Below, piece after piece: positions 41,947-50,841 of a stretch of 64,000 bases of DNA. The translations under genes and the position numbers were made by a program. How positions within the stretch are numbered: the stretch's first letter is position 1; every line of letters starts with the position of its first letter. The DNA is from Marinimicrobium sp. C6131. Its GTDB lineage: Bacteria > Pseudomonadota > Gammaproteobacteria > Pseudomonadales > Cellvibrionaceae. A model generated the notes under the pieces. The model made no database searches. It worked only from the letters and a program-made list of their open reading frames with translations, and had not been told where the DNA came from. The stretch is taken from the NCBI RefSeq assembly GCF_026153455.1, contig NZ_CP110629.1:3472001-3536000 (forward strand), read 5' to 3'.

Positions 41947-43278
41947 TTAGCGTACGAAACGGTTGATGATATTTTCGTACAGCTCCTGCTGGCCACTGAT
42001 CTGCTTGGGCTCGCCCAGGGCGTTGCCAATCTCGGCCAGTTGCTCCAGAGTGAGTTTGCCCTGCTCGAAGTCGGCACCTTTGCCGTTGTCGAAAGAGGCA
42101 TAACGCTCGGCGCGCATTTTCTCCAGCGGCGACTTCTGGATCAGGTCGTCGGCAATCAACAGAGAGCGGGCGAACACGTCCATACCGCCGATGTGACCGT
42201 GGAAGGTGTCGTTCAGGTCGGTGGAGTTGCGACGACGCTTGGCATCGAAGTTGACGCCGCCGCCCTGGAAGCCGCCGTGGCGCAGCAGAACCAGCATCAT
42301 TTCAACGGTTTCGTTGATGTTGTACGGGAACTGGTCGGTGTCCCAGCTGTTCTGGTAGTCACCGCGGTTGGCATCGATGGAACCGAGCATGCCGGCGTTG
42401 GCGGCGGCCTGCATTTCGTGGTCCATGGTGTGCTGGGCCAGAGTGGCGTGGTTGGTTTCGATGTTCAGTTTGAAGTCTTTGTCCAGGCCGTGATGACGCA
42501 GGAAGCCGATGACGGTTTCGCTGTCGAAATCGTACTGGTGCTTGGTGGGCTCCATCGGCTTGGGCTCGATCAGGAAGTTACCCTTGAAGCCGTTCTTGCG
42601 GCCGTAGTCGCGGGCCATGGTCAGGAAGCGGGCCAGGTGCTCCTGCTCGCGCTTCATGTCGGTGTTGAGCAGGCTCATGTAACCTTCGCGGCCGCCCCAG
42701 AACACGTAGTTCTCACCGTCCAGAGCAATGGTTGCGTCCATCGCGTCTTTCAACTGGGCGCCAGCGAAAGCGACCACGTCGAAGTCCGGGTTGGTGGAAG
42801 CGCCGTTCATGAAACGCGGGTTGCTGAACAGGTTGGAGGTGCCCCACAGCAGCTTCACGCCGGATTCTTTCTGCTTTTCCTTGGCCAGCTCGACCCAGTT
42901 CTGCAGACGCTTCTGGGTCTCCGCGCGGGAATCACCCTCTTCAATGACGTCCACATCGTGGAAGCAGTAGTAGGGCACGCCCAGCTTGGTGAAGAATTCG
43001 AACGCCGCGTCCAGCTTCATGCGGGTGCGGGTTTCGTGGTCCTTGCCTTCGCTCCAGGGGAAGTGGAAGGGGCCGGGGCCGAAGGGGTCGTGGCCCGCGC
43101 CGCAGAAGGTGTGCCAGTAGCACACGGCAAAGCGGAAGTGCTCTTTCATGGTCTTGCCGGCCACTACGCGGTTCTCGTCGTAATACTGGAACGCGAAGGG
43201 GTTGTCGGACTCGGGGCCTTCGTAGGCAATTTTGCCAACGCCGGGGAAATACTCTTTATCGCCTAGGGTGATGCTCAT
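41947..43278 (-). CDS. xylA: Xylose isomerase XylA
   Basis: 443 residues, the group II xylose isomerase length. Signature segments include FRFAVCYWHTFCGAGHDPFG, YYCFHDVDVIEEG (catalytic His and first Asp), YVFWGGREGY, FLIEPKPMEPTKHQYDFD (metal Glu) and LNIETNHATLAQHT. It converts D-xylose to D-xylulose using two divalent metals. It is preceded by xylB on the same strand with a 72-base gap containing a GC-rich hairpin. Expression is probably controlled with xylB by the neighbouring LacI-type protein. Confidence 0.98.
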   Translation of the reverse strand: MSITLGDKEYFPGVGKIAYEGPESDNPFAFQYYDENRVVAGKTMKEHFRFAVCYWHTFCGAGHDPFGPGPFHFPWSEGKDHETRTRMKLDAAFEFFTKLGVPYYCFHDVDVIEEGDSRAETQKRLQNWVELAKEKQKESGVKLLWGTSNLFSNPRFMNGASTNPDFDVVAFAGAQLKDAMDATIALDGENYVFWGGREGYMSLLNTDMKREQEHLARFLTMARDYGRKNGFKGNFLIEPKPMEPTKHQYDFDSETVIGFLRHHGLDKDFKLNIETNHATLAQHTMDHEMQAAANAGMLGSIDANRGDYQNSWDTDQFPYNINETVEMMLVLLRHGGFQGGGVNFDAKRRRNSTDLNDTFHGHIGGMDVFARSLLIADDLIQKSPLEKMRAERYASFDNGKGADFEQGKLTLEQLAEIGNALGEPKQISGQQELYENIINRFVR

Positions 43279-43313
43279 GGTAATGACCTTTTGTGCTTTG
43301 TGTGAAAAGAGGT

Positions 43314-43336
43314 GGGCGGCGGTTGGGCCACCGCCC
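43314..43336 (-). other. Intercistronic hairpin between xylB and xylA
   Basis: GGGCGGCGG (43314-43322) and CCACCGCCC (43328-43336) pair with one mismatch around TTGGG. There is no T-run. It may tune the relative stability of the xylB and xylA parts of the message. Confidence 0.45.
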
Positions 43337-43350
43337 GGTTTCGGGTGTCC

Positions 43351-44850
43351 TTATCGGGCCTCGGCAAGGCGGCGTTCGACCGCGTCGCGCCAGTGGCCAT
43401 AGAGCTCCTGGTAACGGGATTGCAGCGCCGCCTCCGGCTCGAGAATCGCCTTGCGGGTCAGGGTGCGGAACACATCCTCGCGGGAGGTGTAGTAATCGCA
43501 GCCCCAGGCCGCGGCCCGGGCGACGCCCTCGGCGCTGTCGGTCTGATACAGTTCCAGCGGTGCGCCGGTCAGGTTGACAAAGGCGCTGCTGAAAATCGGA
43601 CTCAAAAACATGTTGCTGTGCCCGGCGCGTACCACCCGGGTTTCCGCCCCCAGGCCCTTGATCAGATCAAAGCCCAGGTTCATGGCATAGGCCACGCCTT
43701 CCTGGGTGGCCCGGGCGATGTGGTTGACGCTGTGACGGTTCAGGTCCAGGCCATCCATCTGGGCGGACAGAAGCTTGTTGCGCATGATCCGCTCGGCACC
43801 GTTCCCGAAAGGATAGACGTTCAGGCCGTCACTGCCAGGTGCCACGGATTCGCCCAGCTCGTTCAGTTTCGGGTAGGAGACTTCCCCACCGGTGCTCAGC
43901 ACACCGCGCAGCCAGCTGTTCATCCGGCCCGCGCCGTTGATACAGGCCAGCAGGCCCTTGTGCACCTCGGCCTCGCCTTTGTTGACGTGGCGGAAAGTGT
44001 TGATGCGCTGATCCGGGTCGGCAATGTTCTTGTCGGTGACCGCATAGACCACGCCGGAGGTGCCGGCGGTGGTGGCCACATCGCCCGGCTCCAGCACGTT
44101 CAGGCTCATGGCATTGGCCACCTGGTCGCCGGCGCGGAAGGCGATTTTGGCGCCCGGGTTGATGCCCAGCTCGCGCGCCGCCTGTTCGTTCACCTCGCCC
44201 TGCACGCCCAGGTTCGGGACCTGTCTGGCCAACAGGCTGGGGTCGATATGCCAGTGCTTGAGCAGCTTGTCGGAGGCCTTGTTCTCGGCAAAGTCCCAGA
44301 ACACGCCTTCGGACAGACCGGAGGCGGTAGTGGTGCACTCGCCGCTCAGTTTGTAGGCGATGTAGTCGCCGGGCAGCAGAATCTTGTCGATTTTGGCGTA
44401 GGTGTCCGGCTCGTTTTCCTGCACCCAGCGCAGCTTGGCGGCGGTAAAGTTGCCCGGGGAGTTGAGCAGGTGCTCCATGCACCAGTCTTTGCCCAATTCG
44501 TCAAAGGCTTTCTCGCCGGTGGCGACCGCGCGGCTGTCACACCAGATGATGGAAGGACGCAATACCTCGCCTTGCGCATCGACGGCCACCAGACCGTGCA
44601 TCTGGTAGGAAATACCGATGGCGCCGATCTTGTCTTTCGCTTCGGGATGCTCGGCCCACATCTGGGCGCAGCCCTGACGCACCGCGTCCCACCAGGCTTC
44701 CGGGGACTGTTCCGCCCAGCCGGACTGGGGCGCGCTGATGGTCATTTCCTGGGGCGGGTAGGTGGCATTTGCCACACGTTCGCCGGTTTCGCCGTTGATG
44801 ACGGCCAGTTTGACCGAGGAGCTGCCGATGTCTAATCCTAAAAAGTACAT
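43351..44850 (-). CDS. xylB: Xylulokinase XylB
   Basis: The ATG at 44850 (MYFLGLDIGSSSVKLAVING) gives 499 residues, typical for FGGY carbohydrate kinases; the upstream start at 44895 adds 15 unrelated residues. ATP-binding LDIGSSSVK, substrate-site QMHGLVAVD and IWCDSRA, and AGTSGVVYAV plus the C-terminal GAETRVVRAGHSNMFLSP are present. It phosphorylates D-xylulose to xylulose-5-phosphate. Gene order regulator-xylB-xylA-GH43-porter on one strand makes a dedicated xylose catabolic unit. A palindrome at 44905-44914 overlaps its probable promoter. Confidence 0.96.
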   Translation of the reverse strand: MYFLGLDIGSSSVKLAVINGETGERVANATYPPQEMTISAPQSGWAEQSPEAWWDAVRQGCAQMWAEHPEAKDKIGAIGISYQMHGLVAVDAQGEVLRPSIIWCDSRAVATGEKAFDELGKDWCMEHLLNSPGNFTAAKLRWVQENEPDTYAKIDKILLPGDYIAYKLSGECTTTASGLSEGVFWDFAENKASDKLLKHWHIDPSLLARQVPNLGVQGEVNEQAARELGINPGAKIAFRAGDQVANAMSLNVLEPGDVATTAGTSGVVYAVTDKNIADPDQRINTFRHVNKGEAEVHKGLLACINGAGRMNSWLRGVLSTGGEVSYPKLNELGESVAPGSDGLNVYPFGNGAERIMRNKLLSAQMDGLDLNRHSVNHIARATQEGVAYAMNLGFDLIKGLGAETRVVRAGHSNMFLSPIFSSAFVNLTGAPLELYQTDSAEGVARAAAWGCDYYTSREDVFRTLTRKAILEPEAALQSRYQELYGHWRDAVERRLAEAR

Positions 44851-44904
44851 AGTTCTACTCTTTTGTTTGTTGGGTTTGAGCCGCTTGCCGCCCATCTTAT
44901 AGTT

Positions 44905-44914
44905 TAGTTGACTA
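44905..44914. promoter_or_regulatory. Candidate operator TAGTTGACTA upstream of xylB
   Basis: TAGTTGACTA is palindromic at eight of ten positions, within GTTTAGTTGACTACCAG. On the minus strand TGGTAG starts this site and TATAAG, a possible -10, lies just downstream, so a bound repressor would block xylB transcription. It resembles the GH43 upstream palindrome. Confidence 0.4.
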
Positions 44915-44937
44915 CCAGTAAATCGGTGTTGTTCGAT

Positions 44938-45996
44938 TTAGACCATCCGTTCCGCCGACTGACTCTGAGCCTGGCCGGAGGTATCGGAGCGCGGTGGCGC
45001 CGTGGAATCCCGCACTATCAGCCGGTGCTCCACGATTTCCGGTGCCTCGCCAATATCGTGGCCCTCAATGGCGCTGATCAGCCGGCGCATGGTGCGCTCG
45101 CCGATCTCTTCCGTGGGCTGCACCACCGTGGTCAGGGGCGGATCCATGATGGCCGCATAGCGGGTGTCATCGAAACCGACCACCGAAATGTCCTCGGGGA
45201 CGCGCAATCCCCGGCGCTTGATTTCATAGATCGCCGCCATGGCCATTTCATCATTGGCGCAGAAAATGGCGGTGGGTGCCTCGGGCAGGCTGAGCAGCTT
45301 GCGGGTGGCCCGGCGCGCCCCGTCGATGGTCTGGTCGCCGTTGACCACCCAATCCCGGTGTTCGCCCTGGGGGCTGGCTTTCATGGCGTCGAGGTAGCCG
45401 CGCTCCCGGTCCCGGGTCAGTAGTGAACCGCGCGAACCGGCGATAAAGCCGATGCGCTGGTGGCCGAGCTGGAGCAGATACTGGGTGGCCTCGCTCGCGG
45501 CGCGGCGGTTGTCGACCCGCACGCTGGGAATATGGACCATTTCGTCGGTGACGTTTTCGCAGCCGAGCACGATCGGGGTGCGCCGTGCCTGGGTGGAGTA
45601 CTGGCTGGTGCCGGAGAGAGGCGAGGGACTGGCGAGCACGATGATGCCGTCGGCCTCCTTGGACATGACCATCTTGCAGTAGTCGTCCAGCTCGGGCTGG
45701 CTGCTGGCGGTCTCCCGGATCAGGATCGAATAGCCGGTTTCCCGGGCGACCCCGTTGATGCCGCGCATCACACCTTCCCAGAAGGGTAGCCCCACGGACT
45801 GGAGCACCACCAATACCAGGCCGGTTTTGCCCCGACGGAAGTTGCGGGCCAGGGCATTGGGGGCGTAGCCGGTGGCCTCAATAGCCGACTGAACCGCCGC
45901 CAGGGTCTTGGGTTTGACCTGGTCAGGGCTGTTCAGGCACCGGGATACCGTGGAGATGGATACCCCGGCCAATTTGGCCACTTGCTTGATTGACAC
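44938..45996 (-). CDS. LacI-family transcriptional regulator of the xylose cluster
   Basis: 352 residues with a GTG start and GGAG 8 bases upstream. The N-terminal helix-turn-helix is MSIKQVAKLAGVSISTVSRCL (about residues 1-25), followed by the hinge (GYAPNALARNFRRGKTG). The periplasmic-binding-protein-like ligand domain includes GCENVTDEMVHIPSVRVDNR, GHQRIGFIAGS and AIFCANDEMAMAA. It ends with VGERTMRRLISAIEG. It is upstream of xylB on the same strand and probably represses the xyl genes until a xylose-derived ligand binds. Gammaproteobacteria more often use the AraC-type XylR for this job. The effector is inference. Confidence 0.9.
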   Translation of the reverse strand: MSIKQVAKLAGVSISTVSRCLNSPDQVKPKTLAAVQSAIEATGYAPNALARNFRRGKTGLVLVVLQSVGLPFWEGVMRGINGVARETGYSILIRETASSQPELDDYCKMVMSKEADGIIVLASPSPLSGTSQYSTQARRTPIVLGCENVTDEMVHIPSVRVDNRRAASEATQYLLQLGHQRIGFIAGSRGSLLTRDRERGYLDAMKASPQGEHRDWVVNGDQTIDGARRATRKLLSLPEAPTAIFCANDEMAMAAIYEIKRRGLRVPEDISVVGFDDTRYAAIMDPPLTTVVQPTEEIGERTMRRLISAIEGHDIGEAPEIVEHRLIVRDSTAPPRSDTSGQAQSQSAERMV

Positions 45997-46056
45997 GGTT
46001 TCGCTCCGTTAGCGTTGTGTGCTTTGACGCCCCGGCCGGAATGGCACTGTTACAAA

Positions 46057-46074
46057 AACGTTTATGAAAACGTT
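46057..46074. promoter_or_regulatory. Paired ACGTTT boxes upstream of the LacI-type gene
   Basis: AACGTTT (46057-46063) and AAAACGTT (46067-46074) lie about 60 bases upstream of the regulator start. They resemble LacI/CRE-family half-sites with a central CG. A second, near-palindromic site GAAACGTTTTC is at 46166-46176. Autoregulation, or control by another LacI-type protein, is possible. Confidence 0.45.
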
Positions 46075-46165
46075 GCCATTTCGACTTATGGTCGTAAAGA
46101 CACTGAATGGTGCAGATTATGAACCCGCTTTTGGGTGCTTGGCAAGTGATTTGGTCAAAAAAATA

Positions 46166-46176
46166 GAAACGTTTTC
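46166..46176. promoter_or_regulatory. CRE-like site GAAACGTTTTC
   Basis: GAAACGTTTTC differs from the perfect palindrome GAAAACGTTTTC by one missing A. It is 92 bases beyond the paired ACGTTT boxes and 75 bases before the stop codon of the convergent lipoprotein gene. The spacing would allow looping between the two sites. Confidence 0.4.
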
Positions 46177-46250
46177 ATGTCGGGCGAGAGGGGAAGATAT
46201 ACCGCAGACGTCGGGGCGCGGGGTCTTACCCGCGCCCGCTCATTCCGTGG

Positions 46251-48071
46251 TTAGTTGAGTGTGCCGGTGAAAGTGCTGGTGCCGGAGCAGTATGGATCGG
46301 TTTCACCGTCCAGGGTAAAGCTCCAGCTACTGGAACCGGACATGCTCATGGCGCCATTGCTGTCGACGGCAACGGTGGCCTCCAGGCTGGTTTCGCTGGT
46401 GCCGCCGTCCTCCGGGTAGCTGCCGGACCATACCAGAGCGTCGCCGGAGAGGCTGCCACTGTAGCTGTGGCCGCCCTCGTCGGTGACCTCCAGGTCGGTA
46501 CCGGTCTGCACAACGACAAAGTTCTCGGTGCGATCGTCCTCGCACTCGGCCACCTCTGTAGAGTCATTGATCTCAAAGGTCCAGGTGCCGCTGATATCCA
46601 GGGCGGTATCGTCGCCACTGCCGCTGTCGCCACTCGTGCCCACTTCCACTCCGGTGGGGCCTATCCGGGAAAATGCTTCCGGCTCTTCGGCGGGGTCATT
46701 GGTTCCGAACACCAGAGCATTGTTGTCGGCGTCGAAGGTCAGGGTTTCCACGATATCCCCCCCGTCGGGGCCGCAGGTGGTTTCTCCGGCCGACAGGTCG
46801 GGGCAGGGGTGGGAGAAACCGCTGTCGCCATTGGTGTCGGTCTCCACGGTCCAGGTGACGGCGTTGGTCTCGGCCTCAATGCTGTAGGAGCCGCGCTCAA
46901 TCCCGGCTGACAGGGTCTGTGGGTCGGTATCCTCTTCCAGGTAGGCGAACATGCCATCGGCAAAAAGATGCAGAAGCAGGAATTCGTCGGCGTCTTCCAT
47001 AAACCAGGTGCCCACCCGACCGTCGGTGTCGCTGTACAACCGGCTGAACTCGATCACGACGTTGCCGTCGCCCTCGGCTTCGTCGCAATTCTCGCCGACG
47101 CCGGTATCGGCGCCCAGCAGCAATTTGTCATCGCCCGGGGTGGCGCCCGTGACCAGATCGAAGGTAAACAGGCTGTCTTCCTCTGAAGCGCAGGTGCCGC
47201 CGGATAGGCCAATCTCGCCGTTGTAGTCGCGCACGTTCGACAGGGTGACCTGGCCGTTGTTGATGTTCCAGTCGATATCACCGACTTCGAAGCCATCCAT
47301 TTCCGGCCAGTCTTCGTCGTTAAATATGGCGAAGCGACCGTCGGCGAACAGGGTCAGTACGATCACAAACTGTTCTTCCACATTCGCCGCCGAGGTGTCG
47401 ACGTAATACCAGCTACCCACGGCCTGGTCGCGGACATCGGCGATTGAGGCCTGCAGATGAGCCTGCGCGTCCTCGGCGGACACCAGCGTGGTGTTGCTGC
47501 TGCCGGAGTTGGCGACCAGATCGGCCACCTGGGCATCGAAATCGTCGGCTGAGAAGTCCACGGCGGTGGCCACCTCGGCGGCACCGCTGGCGATATCGAT
47601 GCCATTGCTGGCATCGCCGTCAAAATCGAGGGTCTGCAGCAGGCGGGCGATATTGGTCGCCACCACATCGGTGGGTTCATCGGTGCCGGCGATGGTCAGT
47701 GGCGTGACCACGCCGCGGGCGGTTGTCGGGGGCAGGCTGAGATCGCCGATAGAGAAGGTGACTTCGTCGCCGGGCTCGAAGGTAAAGCGGCCCTGGGCGT
47801 CGGTGGTACCGGTGATGCCGCTGGGCTGGTTGGTGAAAGTGATACCGGCGACCGCGCTGTCGACAAAGGTGCCGGTACGGCTGCCGGCGGTGGGTTCGTC
47901 GTCACCCGTGCCGTCATCGTCATCGCTCCCGTCGTCATTGTCATCGTCGTTGTCATTGCCGCCACCGTCGTCGTTGGGCGGTGGGGTGGTGTCACCGTCG
48001 CTGCCACCGCCGCAGGCAGCGAGTGTCAGCAAGGCGAAGCTCAACAGTAAGGTTCGAAGGAATAAAAGCAT
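46251..48071 (-). CDS. Large acidic surface lipoprotein, function unknown
   Basis: 606 residues. The lipobox LTLAAC places the acylated Cys at about residue 20. A low-complexity linker of Gly, Asp and Asn follows (about 21-60). Next comes a ~120-residue domain beginning GTFVDSAVAGITFTNQPSGITGTTDAQGRFTFEPGDEVTFSIGDL, a carboxypeptidase-regulatory-like pattern seen in bacterial adhesin-type lipoproteins. Two related beta segments (GSWYYVDTSAANVEEQFVIVLTLFADGRFAIF and GTWFMEDADEFLLLHLFADGMFAYL) look like an internal duplication. The C-terminal ~110 residues (ISGTWTFEIND...) form another beta domain. The protein is strongly acidic, suggesting calcium binding. No enzymatic motif was found. Confidence 0.78.
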   Translation of the reverse strand: MLLFLRTLLLSFALLTLAACGGGSDGDTTPPPNDDGGGNDNDDDNDDGSDDDDGTGDDEPTAGSRTGTFVDSAVAGITFTNQPSGITGTTDAQGRFTFEPGDEVTFSIGDLSLPPTTARGVVTPLTIAGTDEPTDVVATNIARLLQTLDFDGDASNGIDIASGAAEVATAVDFSADDFDAQVADLVANSGSSNTTLVSAEDAQAHLQASIADVRDQAVGSWYYVDTSAANVEEQFVIVLTLFADGRFAIFNDEDWPEMDGFEVGDIDWNINNGQVTLSNVRDYNGEIGLSGGTCASEEDSLFTFDLVTGATPGDDKLLLGADTGVGENCDEAEGDGNVVIEFSRLYSDTDGRVGTWFMEDADEFLLLHLFADGMFAYLEEDTDPQTLSAGIERGSYSIEAETNAVTWTVETDTNGDSGFSHPCPDLSAGETTCGPDGGDIVETLTFDADNNALVFGTNDPAEEPEAFSRIGPTGVEVGTSGDSGSGDDTALDISGTWTFEINDSTEVAECEDDRTENFVVVQTGTDLEVTDEGGHSYSGSLSGDALVWSGSYPEDGGTSETSLEATVAVDSNGAMSMSGSSSWSFTLDGETDPYCSGTSTFTGTLN

Positions 48072-48388
48072 GATCTGGCTCCAATAGAGTTATAAAAGGT
48101 CGGTACCGAATCCCGGTCCGGACGGGTCCCTGTCGCTGCCGAAGGAGCGGAACAGCGGCTCCGGGCGCGAAGTTGTCGCTAAACTCCTCGTGGCAGTCTA
48201 GTGCAGGCGAGATAGGGCGGCATCGCCCATTTGGGGTATATGGCCAAACGTGACGCCACTTGAACGGCGGTTTGGTAAAAACCCCTTGCACTCAAAGCCC
48301 TAACACTGAACAATTCCCGTTTCGGCGGAGGTCAGGCTCCGCACGCCCCTCCGTCCAGTGACGTTGAGTGACGACTGCAAGGTGATCA
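48072..48388. other. Divergent intergenic region, nothing recognised
   Basis: This 317-base gap holds the 5' regions of the lipoprotein and of the small gene at 48389. A TTTGG-N9-CCAAA inverted repeat at about 48228-48246 is the only symmetrical site seen. No gene, terminator or clear promoter could be placed. Confidence 0.4.
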
Positions 48389-48718
48389 ATGACAGAGCTG
48401 TATATTCTGCGCAATCAGCATGGGTATTTTCTGGGCAAGCAAAAGGATTGGCTGGACGGTCGGGACCGCGGCGCCCTGTACAAGACGCCTCACAAGGACG
48501 AAGCCATCAACCTGAAGGTGGAGGTGAGTGCCAAGGATTTTGAGCAGCGGATTCATATTCTGCCCTGTCAGCCCGATGAGCGCGGCCTGCCGGTGCTGGC
48601 AGTCGATGACATGCCGCCGCCACGGGCCCGAGTAAAACCGGTTCGGGCTGACAGTGCCGAACTGGCGCCGGAGGCGTCATCCGACTCCCCTGAGTCCGCC
48701 CACGAGGCAGAAGACTAA
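48389..48718 (+). CDS. Conserved-looking small protein, function unknown
   Basis: 109 residues. The first ~70 (MTELYILRNQHGYFLGKQKDWLDGRDRGALYKTPHKDEAIN...) look like a compact soluble beta domain: a YFL-K-ADW type strand and a KTPHKDEAINLKVEVSAKD segment. The last ~35 residues are proline-rich then acidic and probably disordered. It ends 44 bases before gshA and is read in the same direction, so the two may be co-transcribed. I do not recognise a named family. Confidence 0.68.
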   Translation: MTELYILRNQHGYFLGKQKDWLDGRDRGALYKTPHKDEAINLKVEVSAKDFEQRIHILPCQPDERGLPVLAVDDMPPPRARVKPVRADSAELAPEASSDSPESAHEAED

Positions 48719-48762
48719 CGCGTTTTCAATTCCGGCCGGTTCGTGCTGTAAAGGAGCCAATC

Positions 48763-50379
48763 TTGTCCCATTCCGAGCGATTCCGCCATCTCCTGACGCA
48801 CTTTGCGTCAACGGCCAACCAGACGCTGGGCGGTATCCGCCGGGGCGTGGAAAAAGAGAGTCTGCGGGTGACGCCCGAGGGCGAGCTGTCCCAGTTCGCC
48901 CACCCGAAGGGGTTGGGGTCGGCGCTGACGCACCCGCATATCACGACGGATTACAGTGAGGCGTTGCTGGAGTTCATTACCGAGCCGTTCACCCGGGTCG
49001 ACGCGCTGCTCAATCAACTGGATGATATCCACCGTTACACATACAGTGTGCTGGAGCGGGAGCTGCTGTGGCCCACGAGTATGCCCTGTGCGCTCAAAGG
49101 CGAAGAGGGCGTGCCGGTGGCCCGCTACGGGACGTCCAACAGTGGCAAGATGAAAACCGTGTACCGTCTGGGGTTGGCCCATCGCTACGGACGGGTCATG
49201 CAGACCATTGCCGGGGTGCATTACAACTTTTCACTGCCCGACGATTTCTGGCAAACGCTGCAGCAAGAGGAGGGCGATACCGGCACCTTGCAGGATTTCA
49301 AAACCCGGCGTTACTTCGACCTGATCCGCAACTTCCGGCGCTATTCCTGGCTGTTGATCTATCTGTTCGGTGCGGCGCCTGCGGTATGCCGTTCATTCGT
49401 GCGCAACCGGCCCCACAAACTGGTGCCGTTCGAGGGCGATGAGCACACCTTGCACGCCCCTTACGCCACCTCGTTGCGCATGGGGGATCTGGGGTACCAG
49501 AGCGATGCCCAGCAACAGATGATTGTCTGCTACAACGATCTGCCCTCCTATCTTCAGACTCTGTGCAAAGCCATCACGCAGCCTCATCCGGCCTATCAGG
49601 CGGTGGGGGTGAAGGATGCGGACGGCGAGTATCAGCAGCTCAACACCAGTCTGCTGCAGATCGAGAACGAGTTTTACAGCAGTGTGCGCCCCAAACGCAC
49701 CACACGACGCGGAGAAACGGCACTGCAGGCGCTTCGGCTGCGCGGAGTTGAGTACGTTGAGGTGCGCTGTGTGGACCTGAACCCCTATGAACCCCTGGGT
49801 ATCAGTGCCGAGCAGATTCACTTTCTGGATGCCTTCCTGCTGCATTGCCTGCTGGCACCGAGCCCGAAAGCCGGCGATCAGGAGTACCGCAACATTCAGG
49901 AAAATCAGGCGCGGGTTGTGTACCGTGGCCGTGAACCCGGCCTGACCTTATGCCGGGATGAAGGTGAAGTGGCAATGGCCGAGTGGGCCGGGACGCTGCT
50001 GCAAGAGATGGACGCCTGCGCGGGTCTGCTGGATCTGAATGCCGGTGATGGGCACTTCCGGGCGGCGGTGGCGCAGCAGCGTCGTAAGGTGGACGACCCG
50101 GCCCTGACGCCCTCGGCCCGGGTTCTGGAGGATATGCGCCGGGAGAAGCTGACCTTTTTCCGCCACGCCATGGGGCTGGCCGAGCAGCATCGGGAGGTGT
50201 TCCTGCGCCGTCCGCTGGATCCGGAGCGGCAGGCCGCCTACACGCGGATGGCGGAGCAGTCACTGAGCGACCAGGAAGCCGTCGAGGCGGAGGATCAGCT
50301 CAGCTTTGAAGACTACCTGGCCAACTATTACCGCCAGTATCAGGATTGCGGTTGCGCGGCTCCCGTTCCCGAGGCTTAA
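48763..50379 (+). CDS. gshA: Glutamate-cysteine ligase GshA
   Basis: 538 residues with a TTG start at 48763, fixed by AAGGAG (48751-48756) six bases upstream. Family-specific motifs include RRGVEKESLRVTPEGELS (active-site Glu), TDYSEALLEFITEP, TIAGVHYNFSLPDDF, and YVEVRCVDLNPYEPLGI. It joins glutamate and cysteine, the first and rate-limiting step of glutathione synthesis, and is normally inhibited by glutathione. It is of the gammaproteobacterial type rather than the plant-like type. The FliL-like gene converges on it with an 18-base gap. Confidence 0.97.
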   Translation: MSHSERFRHLLTHFASTANQTLGGIRRGVEKESLRVTPEGELSQFAHPKGLGSALTHPHITTDYSEALLEFITEPFTRVDALLNQLDDIHRYTYSVLERELLWPTSMPCALKGEEGVPVARYGTSNSGKMKTVYRLGLAHRYGRVMQTIAGVHYNFSLPDDFWQTLQQEEGDTGTLQDFKTRRYFDLIRNFRRYSWLLIYLFGAAPAVCRSFVRNRPHKLVPFEGDEHTLHAPYATSLRMGDLGYQSDAQQQMIVCYNDLPSYLQTLCKAITQPHPAYQAVGVKDADGEYQQLNTSLLQIENEFYSSVRPKRTTRRGETALQALRLRGVEYVEVRCVDLNPYEPLGISAEQIHFLDAFLLHCLLAPSPKAGDQEYRNIQENQARVVYRGREPGLTLCRDEGEVAMAEWAGTLLQEMDACAGLLDLNAGDGHFRAAVAQQRRKVDDPALTPSARVLEDMRREKLTFFRHAMGLAEQHREVFLRRPLDPERQAAYTRMAEQSLSDQEAVEAEDQLSFEDYLANYYRQYQDCGCAAPVPEA

Positions 50380-50397
50380 CACCGGCCATCGAAGCCC

Positions 50398-50841
50398 TCA
50401 GCGTTGTACGACAAAGTTCCGGAACAACAGGTCGCGGACGACATCCTCCCGGCCTTCCTCCTGCGCGAGTAACGCATTGGTTTCCGCCAGGGCCGTCTGG
50501 CGAAGTTGCTCGCGGCCGCTCTGGGTGTTGATCTCCTCTTCCCCCTGACGACTGAACAACATGACCAGGTGGTGGCGTATCAGCGGCATGTGGTGACGGA
50601 TCACGCTGGCATCCCGGGATTTATCAAGACGCAGGGAAATTTCGGCACGCAAGTACTTGAGTCGTCCCGGTCCCCCGTAGTTGACCACCAGTGGCTCACT
50701 CAGCGGCACGTAGAGTTCGCCATCCTCCAGCTCGTCGTCCTGGGCGCTGACAGACCAACTCAATAGCAGACCGATGCTGAGTGCCAATGAAAGGAAAAAA
50801 ACCGTCGACAGTCTGAGAGACGTATGTTTGCAGATCGACAT
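50398..50841 (-). CDS. FliL-like exported protein
   Basis: 147 residues. An N-terminal hydrophobic segment (LSTVFFLSLALSIGLLLSWSVSAQ) acts as signal or anchor. The mature part YVPLSEPLVVNYGGPGRLKYLRAEISLRLDKS...HHMPLIRHHLVMLFSRQ...GREQLRQTALAETNALLAQEEG matches the FliL domain. True FliL is a stator-associated flagellar protein, but this copy lies away from any flagellar gene, next to gshA. Similar stand-alone FliL-like genes occur in Pseudomonas. A role in motility or stator function is possible but unproven. Confidence 0.8.
   Translation of the reverse strand: MSICKHTSLRLSTVFFLSLALSIGLLLSWSVSAQDDELEDGELYVPLSEPLVVNYGGPGRLKYLRAEISLRLDKSRDASVIRHHMPLIRHHLVMLFSRQGEEEINTQSGREQLRQTALAETNALLAQEEGREDVVRDLLFRNFVVQR

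Noticed and set aside
42040..43266. 408-residue plus-strand ORF
   Set aside because: It mirrors xylA on the other strand and has no family signature.
43312..44835. 507-residue plus-strand ORF
   Set aside because: It is antisense to xylB over its full length.
50398..50841. Genuine flagellar fliL within a flagellar operon
   Set aside because: No flagellar gene is near, so only the domain can be claimed.
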